A stretch of 64,000 nucleotides of DNA from Paenibacillus sp. HW567 (GTDB taxonomy: Bacteria; Bacillota; Bacilli; Paenibacillales; Paenibacillaceae): NCBI RefSeq assembly GCF_000374185.1, contig NZ_KB910518.1, positions 5,846,886-5,910,885 on the forward strand. The letters are read 5' to 3'. A program made the translations under genes and the position numbers. The notes under the pieces were generated by a model. The model searched no databases, had not been told where the DNA came from, and saw only the letters and a program-made list of their open reading frames with translations. Of the stretch, positions 34,775 to 43,774 are shown one piece after another (position 1 is the first letter of the stretch; each line of letters begins with the position of its first letter).

Positions 34775-36091
34775 ATGGCTCAGAGCGAGGAGTTGCGCCA
34801 GGCTGGGTACCGATTATTGACACAGCTCGATGACGATATTCAGCAGCCGCAAGCCGGAGGGCTTCAGAATACAGATCTGCTGAGCAGATACAGGGCTACT
34901 GTTAGCAGCGAAGCGAACGCCGGTATCCAGCAGAATCTCGAGACGCTAATCGGAGTGATCCGGGCTTACTTGTTGGAGCGGGCTTCGGAGGATGCTCTGG
35001 AGTATTATTTATCTCAGCAATTCAACATTGAAGCCACGAATATCCGCGAGCTGCTGAACAACCTTGCTGAATTAAGAACGGCTGACGGAGAACAGGCGAA
35101 CCCCCTGAACACGGCCGCCGATCCCTCCACCCTGCCCAAAATCAGCGTAATCATCACAACTTATAATAGAAAAGAATTCCTGCACCAGGCCGTTCAAAGC
35201 ATCCTGCGGCAGGATTATCCCCATAAAGAGATTACAGTTATTGACGACTGCTCCAGTGACGGGACCGCAGACATGATGAGCCGGAGCTTCGGAGATGATC
35301 CGCGTGTGATCTACATGCAGAACGAAACCAACCGCGGACCCGGGAATAACCGGCGCAAGGCGCTTTCCGCCCACGGCGACGGCGAATACATTCTGTTCCT
35401 GGACGACGATGATTATCTGATCGACCGCAGCTATTTCAGCAGAGCTGTTCATTTTCATCAGCAGCACCCGGAGCTTGCTTTTGTAGCCGCCAATGTATTC
35501 CTGGAGTATTCCACCACCGGCCAGTTCAAGCCCTCCAGCCTGGAGTTAAGCCGGATTACCCCGAAGGAGGCTTATTTCAGCAATTTTGAGCAAAAAGGCT
35601 ATCCCAAGCCCGCCTCCACCTTGACTGCAATTTTCAAACGGGATGCGCTCATGAAGATGGATATCCTGAACATGAGTATGGTCAACGACGCATCCATTTA
35701 TCTCCGGGCCCTGCTGATCGGCGACGCCGGGTTTATCGACACCCTCGCAGGAGTCTACCGGATTCACGGCAACAATATTACCTTTCACCTCAGCCAGTCT
35801 TTCCTGATCGAGAATCTGGAGGAGAAGCGCCTTATCCGCAACATGGCCATCGAACGCTACGGCTACAGCAAGGCAGAAATGAACGAATGGTTCAACCACA
35901 ATGTGTATGACACCATCTCCTACTACCTGATGAATTCCGCCAAAAGCCACACCGACTTCAAGTCGATGTACAACTGGTCCAGCATTCACAGCCCCAAGGC
36001 CTACAGCCAATTGAAACGCCAGTTCCGCACCAGGCTGCTGAAAAAGCAGTTGCTGCGCGTATCGTTTGTTAGGGCGTTGCTGAACCGGTAA
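34775..36091 (+). CDS. Glycosyltransferase family 2 with N-terminal extension
   Basis: 438 residues. The first about 120 residues are a helical, acidic region of unknown role (SEELRQAGYRLLTQLDDDIQ; LEYYLSQQFNIEATNIRELL). The GT-A domain follows: KISVIITTYNRKEFLHQAVQ, EITVIDDCSSDGTADMM, GEYILFLDDDDYLIDR (metal-binding Asp cluster) and the GVYRIHGNNITFH block. The basic C-terminus is KRQFRTRLLKKQLLR. AAGGAGG lies 7 bases before the ATG. It is separated from the upstream polysaccharide operon by 520 bases of repeats and is probably transcribed on its own, ending at the terminator at 36165. Confidence 0.92.
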   Translation: MAQSEELRQAGYRLLTQLDDDIQQPQAGGLQNTDLLSRYRATVSSEANAGIQQNLETLIGVIRAYLLERASEDALEYYLSQQFNIEATNIRELLNNLAELRTADGEQANPLNTAADPSTLPKISVIITTYNRKEFLHQAVQSILRQDYPHKEITVIDDCSSDGTADMMSRSFGDDPRVIYMQNETNRGPGNNRRKALSAHGDGEYILFLDDDDYLIDRSYFSRAVHFHQQHPELAFVAANVFLEYSTTGQFKPSSLELSRITPKEAYFSNFEQKGYPKPASTLTAIFKRDALMKMDILNMSMVNDASIYLRALLIGDAGFIDTLAGVYRIHGNNITFHLSQSFLIENLEEKRLIRNMAIERYGYSKAEMNEWFNHNVYDTISYYLMNSAKSHTDFKSMYNWSSIHSPKAYSQLKRQFRTRLLKKQLLRVSFVRALLNR

Positions 36092-36164
36092 GCTGAACTC
36101 GTGCAGCAGAGTAGCTCTTTCTTTGCTCAAGATAGAGATCGCAACGCCATCGCAATGACAACAA

Positions 36165-36209
36165 AAAACAAGCTGCTTCGTCTGTATGGACGGGACAGCT
36201 TGTTTTTTT
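36165..36209 (+). terminator. Rho-independent terminator after glycosyltransferase
   Basis: ACAAGCTG and CAGCTTGT arms (36167-36174 with 36195-36202), with a loop of about 20 bases, then a run of T to 36209. The A-run before the left arm means it may also serve the leftward ssuA transcript. Confidence 0.8.
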
Positions 36210-36333
36210 GCAGTTTAGGGATTGCAGCGATCCCCCGGCATGAGTATTCGTTGACGCTCCCTTGTAGGATACGCCAGGAATAACCGAGGGACTGTGCAAC
36301 CCTTTTTTTCGGGCAGTATGCCGGGGCTATGTT

Positions 36334-37422
36334 TTATTTGTCAGCCAGCGCCTGCTTAATATAGGAATTGTCAACCACTTGAGAAACGTCCACTTTCTCT
36401 TTCAGCTCTCCCAAATTAAACAGAATGTCCGCAACCTCTTGCTGGTTCTTGGTGGCTTCATCCGAGATGGGGTTGTTGGTAGCCACGTTGTTCTTCAGGG
36501 AGACCCTTACGGTCTCTTCGTCGAGATTCTTGAGACCCGCCAGCAATGTGATAGCTTCATCCAGATTGCTGTTCTGCCATTCCAGCGCGCGTTCGTAAGC
36601 CTTCAGGTATGCAACAACCAGTTCCGGGTATTGTTTGGCAAATTTGGTGCGGACGATATTGTAGGCGGGATTGAAGGCGCCAATGCCTTTACCTTCTGCA
36701 ATCAGCTTAGCCCCCTGTGTATTAATCTGTGAACTGCGGAAGGGCTCCCAGATCACCCAGGCATCAATCTGTCCACTCTGGAATGCAGGCTGGGCTTCAT
36801 CTGGCTGAAGATTGATCTGCTGGACATCCGAGGCGCTTAGTCCTGCGCTTTGCAAGGCACGGAGCAGTAGTCCCCAGGAGCTGCTCCCCTTGGTTACACC
36901 GATTTTTTTGCCCTTCAGATCTGCAATGGATTGAATAGAGCTGCCTTTCGGAACGATGATGCCATCCCCGCCGCCGTCACTTCCTTCACTGATGGAGGTG
37001 AAGCCTACCTTCGCCGCTTGGCCGGTAATTGTGCCGATGTAGCCAATGCGTACAAAGTCCAGACGATCCGAGGCGATGGCCTCCAGGAATTGAGAAGAGC
37101 TCTGAAGGGTCTGATACTCAACCTTTGCCCCGAATTTGCCGAATTCCTCCTCAAAATACCCTTTTTCCTTGGCGATCAGCAGCGGACCCATCTGGCTGGC
37201 ATCAATGTTCACGACAACATCCTTGTATTTCTCCGCATCGCTGCCGTTGTCTTGTGATGCAGACGGTTCCGCCGATGCCTGTGCTGTGGTTGCTGTTGCT
37301 TCAGTTGCTGCGTTGTTCTTAGCCTGTCCTGCATTACTGGATGAGTTCCCGCAAGCAGACAGCATAATCAGTATCATTGCAAGCGCCAGACCCGTGAACC
37401 CCTTTTTACTCCATGCCTTCAT
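36334..37422 (-). CDS. ssuA: Sulfonate/nitrate/taurine-type ABC substrate-binding lipoprotein
   Basis: 362 residues. Lipoprotein signal GLALAMILIMLSACGNSSS (Cys about 24), an Ala/Thr/Ser linker, then an NMT1/SsuA-type binding fold: VVVNIDASQMGPLLIAKEKG, LDFVRIGYIGTITGQAAKVG, DGIIVPKGSSIQSIADLKGK (the KGK loop), SGQIDAWVIWEPF and RTKFAKQYPELV. It should capture a sulfonate or similar small anion outside the membrane and deliver it to the permease at 40142. Last gene of a five-gene leftward unit. The symbol is by family; substrate specificity is not proven. Confidence 0.87.
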   Translation of the reverse strand: MKAWSKKGFTGLALAMILIMLSACGNSSSNAGQAKNNAATEATATTAQASAEPSASQDNGSDAEKYKDVVVNIDASQMGPLLIAKEKGYFEEEFGKFGAKVEYQTLQSSSQFLEAIASDRLDFVRIGYIGTITGQAAKVGFTSISEGSDGGGDGIIVPKGSSIQSIADLKGKKIGVTKGSSSWGLLLRALQSAGLSASDVQQINLQPDEAQPAFQSGQIDAWVIWEPFRSSQINTQGAKLIAEGKGIGAFNPAYNIVRTKFAKQYPELVVAYLKAYERALEWQNSNLDEAITLLAGLKNLDEETVRVSLKNNVATNNPISDEATKNQQEVADILFNLGELKEKVDVSQVVDNSYIKQALADK

Positions 37423-37491
37423 TATTGTTCCTCCTGTTGTCTTAAATATGGTATTGCATATGTCAAAAGCTTGTCCTGCTTGTCAGGTTGA

Positions 37492-38808
37492 TCAGCGGCG
37501 GCCGGCAGGCCGCAATAAACCGAGATGCTCTCTTAATGTGCTGCCTGTATATTCGGTGCGGAAGCATCCTCTTGCCTGCAATAGCGGCACAACTTCCCGC
37601 ACAAATTCCTCCAGCCCCTGAGGCAACAGCGGCTGCATAATATTGAATCCGTCGCATGCTCGACTGGTAAACCAATCTTCCATTACATTTACGACATGCT
37701 CCGCCGTACCGGTGACGGTCAGATGCCCGCGGGCAACCGCGTAATGCAGTCCCAGCTCACGGATTGTCATTCCCGACTGCCGGGCACGCTCGATAATCAT
37801 CACGGCCCTGCTGGTATTCCCCTCCACAGGAATGTCCGGCAGCGGGCCGTCAATGGGATGGCCCGACAGATCATAATTGAGCAGCTTGGACAAATAACGT
37901 GCACCAACAGCAGGCTGAATCAGCCCATTGAAGAGCTGTTCTTTCTTCCGGGCCTCCTCCTCCGTGGCTCCAATGAAGGCCATCAGGCCGGGCATTACCT
38001 TAAGCTCATCCGCCTGCCGGCCGTATTGGGGAAGCTGCCCTTTAAGCTGCCGGTAGAAAGCAATGGCTTCTTCCTTGTTGTCACAGGCAGTAAACACCAC
38101 ATCGGCGGTGCGGGCGGCCAGCTTCTGACCTGTCGGAGAGGTGCCCGCCTCAATAATGACCGGTCTTCCCTGCGGAGAACGCGGCAAATTCAGCGGCCCC
38201 TCGACCCGGAAGTGGGTGCCATTATGATTCAGCCGGTGAATGTGTTCGGGATTGGCGTAACGTCCGCTCTCGCGCTCCACCACAACTGCATCATCCCGCC
38301 AGCAATCCCATAGGCCATTGACGACCTCCAGAAATTCAGACGCCCGTTCATAGCGCCTCCCGTGTTCGAGCAACTGGTCGGCATTGAAATTCCTGGCTTC
38401 ACTTTCCTTGGTGGAGGTGACCACATTCCATCCCGCACGCCCGCTGCTCAGATGATCAAGCGTAGCGAACCGCCGCGCCAGATTATAGGGCTCATTAAAG
38501 GTAGTGGATGCCGTTCCGGCTAGTCCAATCCGCTGTGTCACCCCAGCTAGTGCCCCGAGCAGAGTAACCGATTCTGGATAGAGAAAGCTAACATCCGTCT
38601 CCAGATCGGAAATGCTGGGAATGGAGCCGCTGTCGGCCAGAAAGACCATATCGAATTTGCCTTGCTCCGCCGCCTGTGCTGACTTGAGATAGAATTCCAG
38701 ATTAATGGCACCGTTGGTCGTGGATTCCGGGTGGCGCCAAGCTGCATAATGATGCCCATAATCGAATAAAAAAGCTCCAAGTCTCATCTGTTCATGTTCT
38801 CTTGTCAT
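37492..38808 (-). CDS. FMN-dependent monooxygenase, NtaA/SnaA/DszA family
   Basis: 438 residues, luciferase-like (LLM) flavin enzyme that uses FMNH2 and O2, probably to cleave a C-S or C-N bond. The start MTREHEQMRLGAFLFDYGHH at 38808 follows GGAAGTGA; an ATG 15 bases earlier lacks a ribosome site. Family marks: HYAAWRHPEST, LEFYLKSAQAAEQGKFDMVF, RRFATLDHLSSGRAGWNVVT, SPQGRPVIIEAGTSPTGQKL and ADVVFTACDN. It needs a separate FMN reductase, and none is in this cluster. The gene lies between the aminotransferase and the binding-protein gene, so its substrate is probably what the transporter brings in. Confidence 0.9.
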   Translation of the reverse strand: MTREHEQMRLGAFLFDYGHHYAAWRHPESTTNGAINLEFYLKSAQAAEQGKFDMVFLADSGSIPSISDLETDVSFLYPESVTLLGALAGVTQRIGLAGTASTTFNEPYNLARRFATLDHLSSGRAGWNVVTSTKESEARNFNADQLLEHGRRYERASEFLEVVNGLWDCWRDDAVVVERESGRYANPEHIHRLNHNGTHFRVEGPLNLPRSPQGRPVIIEAGTSPTGQKLAARTADVVFTACDNKEEAIAFYRQLKGQLPQYGRQADELKVMPGLMAFIGATEEEARKKEQLFNGLIQPAVGARYLSKLLNYDLSGHPIDGPLPDIPVEGNTSRAVMIIERARQSGMTIRELGLHYAVARGHLTVTGTAEHVVNVMEDWFTSRACDGFNIMQPLLPQGLEEFVREVVPLLQARGCFRTEYTGSTLREHLGLLRPAGRR

Positions 38809-38839
38809 TAGCTTCACTTCCATCAGATTGAATTATGTT

Positions 38840-40045
38840 TCAGACCGTTCTGTTCTTATAGCTCCGGTAAGCTTCAGCAAACCGGGCGATTCCCAGACGG
38901 ATGTCTTCTTCATTGCAATAACTAAAGGACAGCCTTGCATAATGACCTCCTTCCGGCTCTACAAAAAATTGGCTGCCAGGCAGGAAGCTGACTCCCCGCC
39001 CCGCGGCATCCTGCACAAATTCAGATGTCCGGACATCCTCGGGGAAGGCCAGCCAGATGAAGAATCCCCCGGCGGGAACCTGGAACTGAACCTCATTACC
39101 GAATTGCTCACGCAGGGCATCAACCATGACATTGCGGCTGGATTTATACCTTTCGATAAGCCGCTGCAGATGCTCAGGGAAGGACAGGTGTTCGAACAAC
39201 TGGGCGACAATCTCCTGGGAGAAGACACTGGCCTTGCTGCCCTGGAAGAAGGAGTTCATGTTCCGAATCACCTCTGCCGAGCCTATGGCCCAGCCAAGGC
39301 GGATGCCTGGGGCAATGATTTTGGAAAAGGAGCTGAGATAGACCACCCGCTCAGGCCCGAAGCTGTAGATCGCCGGAAGATGCTGCCCTTCGTAGACCAA
39401 TTCGGCATAAGCATCATCCTCCAGAATGAAGAAGTTGTATTCATAAGCAAGCTGCGCCAGCCGCTCACGCCGCTCGGGGGACAGACTTATACCTCCGGGA
39501 TTATGGAAGTTAGGCATGCAGTAGAGCAGCTTGGGAAGAGGCGTGCCCTGCCGGGAGGCTTCCACCAGCGCGGCTTCCACGCGTTCCACCTGAATGCCCT
39601 GCGCGTCAATGGGGAAAGAAGTAATAACCGCCTCCGCTGCTCTGAAGGTGCTGACTGCACCGAAGTAGGTCGGCGCTTCCACCCAGACGTGGTCCCCTGG
39701 TTCCAGCAATGCTCTGGCGGCGTAGTCGATTGCCTGCTGGGAACCATAGGTAACGAGAATTTGCTGCGGAGCGGCCTGAATCGAGCGGAGGGCTGCCCGT
39801 TCAGCTATCCACTGCTGGACGCGCCCGGGTCCGCCTGCTCCGGCATATTGCAGTGCATCCCGCCCCTCATGCAGAATGGCAGCCGCCGATGCAGCCTGCA
39901 ATTCCGCATAAGGAAAGGCATCGGACGAGGGGGTTCCATAGGAAAGCGGGATAATGTCCGACCGGCTCGATGCTTGTGCCGCTCCGACGGGAGGCGCGGC
40001 TGGCAGACGTTTGGGAAAGGCAAATGGCTTTAAGTGCGAGGTCAT
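38840..40045 (-). CDS. PLP-dependent class I/II aminotransferase
   Basis: 401 residues, fold type I, without the GntR-type DNA-binding domain of MocR proteins. Marks: DALQYAGAGGPGRVQQWIAE, ILVTYGSQQAIDYAARALLE, EAPTYFGAVSTF, PNFHNPGGISLS, FFILEDDAYAELVY and the PLP lysine in VVYLSSFSKIIAPGIRLGW, with the substrate-binding Arg near the C-terminus (YARLSFSYCNEEDI). Similar proteins act on 2-aminoadipate or aromatic and branched substrates. Within this operon it could remove the amino group of an imported amino-sulfonate or sulfur amino acid before or after oxygenation. That is inference from position. Confidence 0.88.
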   Translation of the reverse strand: MTSHLKPFAFPKRLPAAPPVGAAQASSRSDIIPLSYGTPSSDAFPYAELQAASAAAILHEGRDALQYAGAGGPGRVQQWIAERAALRSIQAAPQQILVTYGSQQAIDYAARALLEPGDHVWVEAPTYFGAVSTFRAAEAVITSFPIDAQGIQVERVEAALVEASRQGTPLPKLLYCMPNFHNPGGISLSPERRERLAQLAYEYNFFILEDDAYAELVYEGQHLPAIYSFGPERVVYLSSFSKIIAPGIRLGWAIGSAEVIRNMNSFFQGSKASVFSQEIVAQLFEHLSFPEHLQRLIERYKSSRNVMVDALREQFGNEVQFQVPAGGFFIWLAFPEDVRTSEFVQDAAGRGVSFLPGSQFFVEPEGGHYARLSFSYCNEEDIRLGIARFAEAYRSYKNRTV

Positions 40046-40141
40046 TAGAGTTAACCACCTTATTCGGAAGATGTAAGAAGAGATATGGCCAATTCCAACT
40101 AAAGGCTTGGATTCGGCGATTCAATCGGTACAGGAGCAGAC

Positions 40142-40924
40142 CTAGCCTTTATAGCTGTCTCTCCAGCCAAGCAATTTGCGCTCCAGCAGCCGCACCATTG
40201 AATCAGTCAGCTTGCCGACAGCGGCAAAGATGAAGATGCCTACGAAGACAACCCCTGTCCTCATAAAGGAACGGGCATCCTGAATCAAGTAACCCACACC
40301 TTGATCAGCACCCATCAGCTCCGCGACCACAAGGCACAGCCACGCCGTGCTGAGTGACAAGCGGAGGCCCAGCAGAACCTGGGGAAGCGCCGATGGAAGG
40401 ACGAGCTTCCTGATCAAGCTGTAGCGGCTGAATTCCAGTACCTTAGCGACATCGAACAATTTGGAGTCCACCGTGCGGACACCAAGGAAGGTATTCACAT
40501 AGAGCGGGAAGAAGGCCCCCATACCAATCAGCAATACTTTGGATAATTCCCCGAAGCCGAACCACAGAATAAAGAGTGGCGTGATGGCTAGCAGAGGAAC
40601 GGTGCGCAGCATTTGAACTGTAGGATCAAGGTATTCTTCAGCACGCCGGAATAACCCGACGAACAGTCCGAGCATTAGACCTAATAGTCCCCCGATCAGG
40701 AAGCCGAGCAATGCCCGAACAATGCTGACCCTCAAATGATGCAGCAGCTCACCCGAACGCAGCAGATCGGCGAAGTCCTTGAAGATCGACCAGGGTGAGG
40801 GAAAAAGCTGCTCCGATACCCAGCCAAGCTGCGACAACAATTGCCAGATAGCGAGAATAAAAACAGGAAGAACCAAACCGCGTATAAATAATCTCTGTCT
40901 GCTAGTCTTGCGGTCTATATTCAT
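40142..40924 (-). CDS. ssuC: ABC permease, sulfonate/nitrate/taurine type
   Basis: 260 residues with six membrane segments of the BPD_transp_1 family: LVLPVFILAIWQLLSQLGWV, LGFLIGGLLGLMLGLFVGLF, LFILWFGFGELSKVLLIGMG. The coupling loop is VAKVLEFSRYSLIRKLVLPS, where ALPQVLLGLRLSLSTAW is the SsuC/TauC signature. It overlaps the ATPase gene by 4 bases, so the two are co-translated. It should form the homodimeric channel for the ATPase at 40921 and the lipoprotein at 36334. Confidence 0.9.
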   Translation of the reverse strand: MNIDRKTSRQRLFIRGLVLPVFILAIWQLLSQLGWVSEQLFPSPWSIFKDFADLLRSGELLHHLRVSIVRALLGFLIGGLLGLMLGLFVGLFRRAEEYLDPTVQMLRTVPLLAITPLFILWFGFGELSKVLLIGMGAFFPLYVNTFLGVRTVDSKLFDVAKVLEFSRYSLIRKLVLPSALPQVLLGLRLSLSTAWLCLVVAELMGADQGVGYLIQDARSFMRTGVVFVGIFIFAAVGKLTDSMVRLLERKLLGWRDSYKG

Positions 40925-41700
40925 ATTTCCCAGCCGGCCTCCTTGCCGCTGTCCAGATGATGCTCCAGGGCCCGCAGCACAAGGGTGCGAAGCTCCTGGA
41001 AGGATGATCTTAGACGATTCCTCGGGTAAGGAAGATCGACAAACAAGATGTGCTTGATTCTTCCAGGTTGGGCATCCATCACCACAATACGGTTGGACAG
41101 GAATACAGCCTCATCAATATCATGTGTAACGAGCAGCATCGTTGTCCGGTTGGTATGCCAAATATCGAGGAGAGCTTCCTGCATATGGGTTCTTGTAAAA
41201 GCATCCAGTGCACCAAAGGGTTCATCCAGCAGCAGTACTTTAGGATTGCGCAGCAGCGTACGGGCAATAGCCACCCGCTGGGCCATGCCACCCGAGATCT
41301 GCTTGGGGTATGCCTTTTCGAAGCCCTGAAGCCGCACCAGTTCAATCATGGAATCTACCTTCCGCCTGATCTCCGACTTCTTCAGCGACAGATCTGCGGC
41401 AATATTCTCCTCAACGGTCTGCCAAGGGAAGAGACGATGCTCCTGAAAGATGACGCCCTTATTCTGGCTCGGGCCTGTGATTGGCTCGCCGCTAAGCAGC
41501 AACGTTCCGGCATCCTTGGATTCTAATCCGGCCACAATTTTAAGCAGGGTGCTTTTACCACAGCCGCTTGGTCCAATAACCGTGATGAATTCGCCAGGCT
41601 CTACATGAATATTAATATCTGACAGGACCAGCTTGGGGCGTCCCTCGTGAACATAGGATTTGTTGACTTTCTGGATGTCGAGAGCTCCTGCTGCTGACAT
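40921..41700 (-). CDS. ssuB: ABC transporter ATPase, sulfonate/nitrate/taurine type
   Basis: 259 residues. Walker A is GPSGCGKST, the Q-loop is GVIFQEHRLFPWQTVEEN, the signature is ISGGMAQRVAIARTLL, Walker B is KVLLLDEPFGALDAFTR, and the H-loop is LLVTHDIDEAVFLSNRI. All catalytic residues are present. First gene of the leftward unit, ending ALEHHLDSGKEAGWEI. The promoter must lie in 41701-41837, which is shared with the divergent LysR gene. It powers import through the permease encoded directly downstream. Confidence 0.93.
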   Translation of the reverse strand: MSAAGALDIQKVNKSYVHEGRPKLVLSDINIHVEPGEFITVIGPSGCGKSTLLKIVAGLESKDAGTLLLSGEPITGPSQNKGVIFQEHRLFPWQTVEENIAADLSLKKSEIRRKVDSMIELVRLQGFEKAYPKQISGGMAQRVAIARTLLRNPKVLLLDEPFGALDAFTRTHMQEALLDIWHTNRTTMLLVTHDIDEAVFLSNRIVVMDAQPGRIKHILFVDLPYPRNRLRSSFQELRTLVLRALEHHLDSGKEAGWEI

Positions 41701-41768
41701 CTATACCACCTTCATTTCTCCGATAAGTTTAGTGGGCAATAAAGTTATTATTATTAACACATATAAAG

Positions 41769-41825
41769 CAGTGTGATGTAAAATACGTAATATCTATGCT
41801 TGCATAAGTGACATTTATCACACTG
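41769..41825. promoter_or_regulatory. Inverted repeat in the LysR / ssu divergent region
   Basis: CAGTGTGAT (41769-41777) and ATCACACTG (41817-41825) are perfect inverted arms around the palindrome TATGCTTGCATA (41795-41806). The outer right arm abuts the ribosome site of the LysR gene. LysR proteins bind T-N11-A palindromes between divergent promoters, so this is the likely operator for the regulator at 41838, controlling both itself and the ABC operon. Confidence 0.6.
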
Positions 41826-41837
41826 GAGGAGATTGCT

Positions 41838-42731
41838 GTGCGTCTGGAACAGTTAAAATACATCATTGAGGTCGCTCACTGCGGTTCCATTACGGTAGCT
41901 GCGGACAAGCTCCATGTGTCACAACCTAATATTAGCCATGCCATCTCTTCATTGGAGCAGGAGCTTGGAGCGGTGATCTTCAATCGAACACGGGCAGGCA
42001 GCGAGCTTACGGAGATCGGCGCAAGTATTATTGAGCATGCTGAAGAGATTATGAATCAGGTTGATGCTCTGAAGAATACTGCCCGTAACCACGGTTCACT
42101 GATTGAGGGAATAATGACCATCGGAGCCATCTCCGGAATCTGTACCAGCTTTCTTCCCCGGACACTGTCAGTCTTCAAGTCAAAATATCCTAATGTGGAG
42201 CTGGTCATTCAGGAAGGCCATTCCGGTGAAATAGAGGAGGGGGTTATTCAAGGCAAGCTCGATCTTGGGCTGGTGGGTATTCCTGGGGATTATGAATTCA
42301 AGCATTTACATGCCCACCAATTCATGGTAGGCAAGATTCTCGCCTGTGTGGGTGCAGGTTCACCCTTGGCCGCGAAGGATAAAGTTTCCTTTCACGACAT
42401 CGTGAAGCATCCGGTGATTGCATCATCAGATCATATGCGCAAGGAGCTTCGGAAATACGGCACGCCCAAAGAGGTATTTTTGTCCAACTGGTCGGAAGCA
42501 TCGAAGCATGTTATTGCAGAGGGAATGGCAACTTGCTTTTATCTCGATGTATCTTTGAAGAATGACCCATACGTGAAAACAGGGCAGATCATTCCCATTC
42601 CGGTAAAGGAAGACCCTGAAGTGAAGCTGTACTGGCTGCATTCCCGGAAGAAGCTGTCTGTGGCCGGTGAAGCTTTTATTCGTGAATTTCTGATTCAGGT
42701 CAATCAGTTCAACCGCTGGAAATCCATATAG
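41838..42731 (+). CDS. LysR-family transcriptional regulator
   Basis: 297 residues starting at GTG 41838, which has GGAGGA 7 bases upstream; the frame also extends to an ATG at 41808 without a site. The N-terminal winged HTH is RLEQLKYIIEVAHCGSITVA ... SQPNISHAISSLEQELGAVI, then a linker helix and the effector domain (IEGIMTIGAISGICTSFLPR; VELVIQEGHSGEIEEGVIQG; DLGLVGIPGDYE). Divergent from the sulfonate-type operon, which it probably regulates in response to sulfur supply or substrate, in the manner of CysL/YtlI-type regulators. Followed by a hairpin at 42743. Confidence 0.93.
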   Translation: MRLEQLKYIIEVAHCGSITVAADKLHVSQPNISHAISSLEQELGAVIFNRTRAGSELTEIGASIIEHAEEIMNQVDALKNTARNHGSLIEGIMTIGAISGICTSFLPRTLSVFKSKYPNVELVIQEGHSGEIEEGVIQGKLDLGLVGIPGDYEFKHLHAHQFMVGKILACVGAGSPLAAKDKVSFHDIVKHPVIASSDHMRKELRKYGTPKEVFLSNWSEASKHVIAEGMATCFYLDVSLKNDPYVKTGQIIPIPVKEDPEVKLYWLHSRKKLSVAGEAFIREFLIQVNQFNRWKSI

Positions 42732-42742
42732 GAAGCGACCAT

Positions 42743-42776
42743 CAAGAAGCGGCACGCTCACGTCCCGCTTCTTGAC
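42743..42776 (+). terminator. Hairpin after LysR gene
   Basis: TCAAGAAGCGG (42743-42753) and CCGCTTCTTGA (42766-42776) form a perfect 11-bp stem 12 bases after the stop codon. There is no T-run, so termination may be incomplete. The rest of the gap to 43046 shows no gene. Confidence 0.65.
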
Positions 42777-43045
42777 TCTCCGCATTCAAGCCTCCCTCAG
42801 CAGCCTATCCGGCAGCCCGAGCGCCGCGTCCAGCTCAGAATTCTTCGGATTCATTGGCACAATTCTCCTCTCAAACCAGGCGTTCTCTGAAATAATCTTT
42901 ACAAATTATATCATTTCGCCCCAAATTCCTGCTTTTTTCTAAAGTTCACGTTTTGTTCCTCTAATCCAAGGTGAAAATAATTGACCGCTGTGCTACAATA
43001 TTGGAATTGCAAAGGCAATTGCTTAGGGAGGTTTATTACAAAACC

Positions 43046-43681
43046 ATGCTTATTATTGGTATCGCCGGCGGGACCGGTTCTGGCAAAACAACAGTAGCAC
43101 GCTCCGTCATCGACCGTCTGGGAACAGATAAAGTGACGTTCATATCTCAGGATAACTACTATAAAGACCATTCGCATCTCAGCCTGGAGGAGCGCGGAGC
43201 GATTAATTACGATCACCCGCTTGCTTTTGACACCGAGCTGCTGATCGAGCATTTGAATTGCCTCAAAGCCGGACAAGCCGCGTATGCCCCGGTGTATGAT
43301 TTTACCGTTCATGCCCGTTTTTCGGACAAAACGGTGGAGCTTCAGCCCAATAACATCGTCATTGTTGAAGGACTGCATGTCCTCTCCGATGAACTGCTTC
43401 GCGCGCAGCTCAACATTAAGGTTTTTGTCGATACCGACCCGGATGTGCGCATCCTGCGCCGCGTCTTGCGGGACATTGAGGAACGCGGACGCACCATCCG
43501 TTCGATCCACACACAATATTTGACTACGGTCAAACCGATGCACGAAGCCTTCATTGAACCGTCCAAAAAATACGCAGACCTCATCATCCCCGAAGGCGGA
43601 CAGAATGAAGTTGGCATTCAGCTATTGTCCGTGCTCACCGAGAAGTACTTGTCGGGCGACCAGCAGTGGACCGGAAAGTAA
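43046..43681 (+). CDS. udk: Uridine kinase
   Basis: 211 residues, the usual length. It phosphorylates uridine and cytidine with GTP or ATP in pyrimidine salvage. P-loop in LIIGIAGGTGSGKTTVARS at the N-terminus, FISQDNYYKDHSHLS, NYDHPLAFDTELL (substrate-binding Asp and His), IVIVEGLHVLSDE, FVDTDPDVRILRRVLRDIEE and KKYADLIIPEGGQN. The start is ATG 43046; GGGAGG lies about 15 bases upstream, an unusually long spacing, and no better start exists in frame. Single gene followed by its own terminator. Confidence 0.96.
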   Translation: MLIIGIAGGTGSGKTTVARSVIDRLGTDKVTFISQDNYYKDHSHLSLEERGAINYDHPLAFDTELLIEHLNCLKAGQAAYAPVYDFTVHARFSDKTVELQPNNIVIVEGLHVLSDELLRAQLNIKVFVDTDPDVRILRRVLRDIEERGRTIRSIHTQYLTTVKPMHEAFIEPSKKYADLIIPEGGQNEVGIQLLSVLTEKYLSGDQQWTGK

Positions 43682-43698
43682 GGGTTAACGTTTATACA

Positions 43699-43729
43699 GG
43701 CTGCCGAGACTACCCGGCGGTCTTTTTTT
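43699..43729 (+). terminator. Rho-independent terminator of udk
   Basis: GGCTGCCG (43699-43706) and CGGCGGTC (43715-43722), with two G-T pairs, followed by TTTTTTT. Confidence 0.85.
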
Positions 43730-43774
43730 GTATGAACCACCTTTGATATAATTGGGTCAAAATGCGGTGATCTC

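Noticed and set aside
41769..41825. CRP-type site (TGTGA..TCACA)
   Set aside because: The half-sites are about 40 bases apart instead of the 6-base CRP spacing, and Paenibacillus does not use CRP in this way; a LysR operator fits better.
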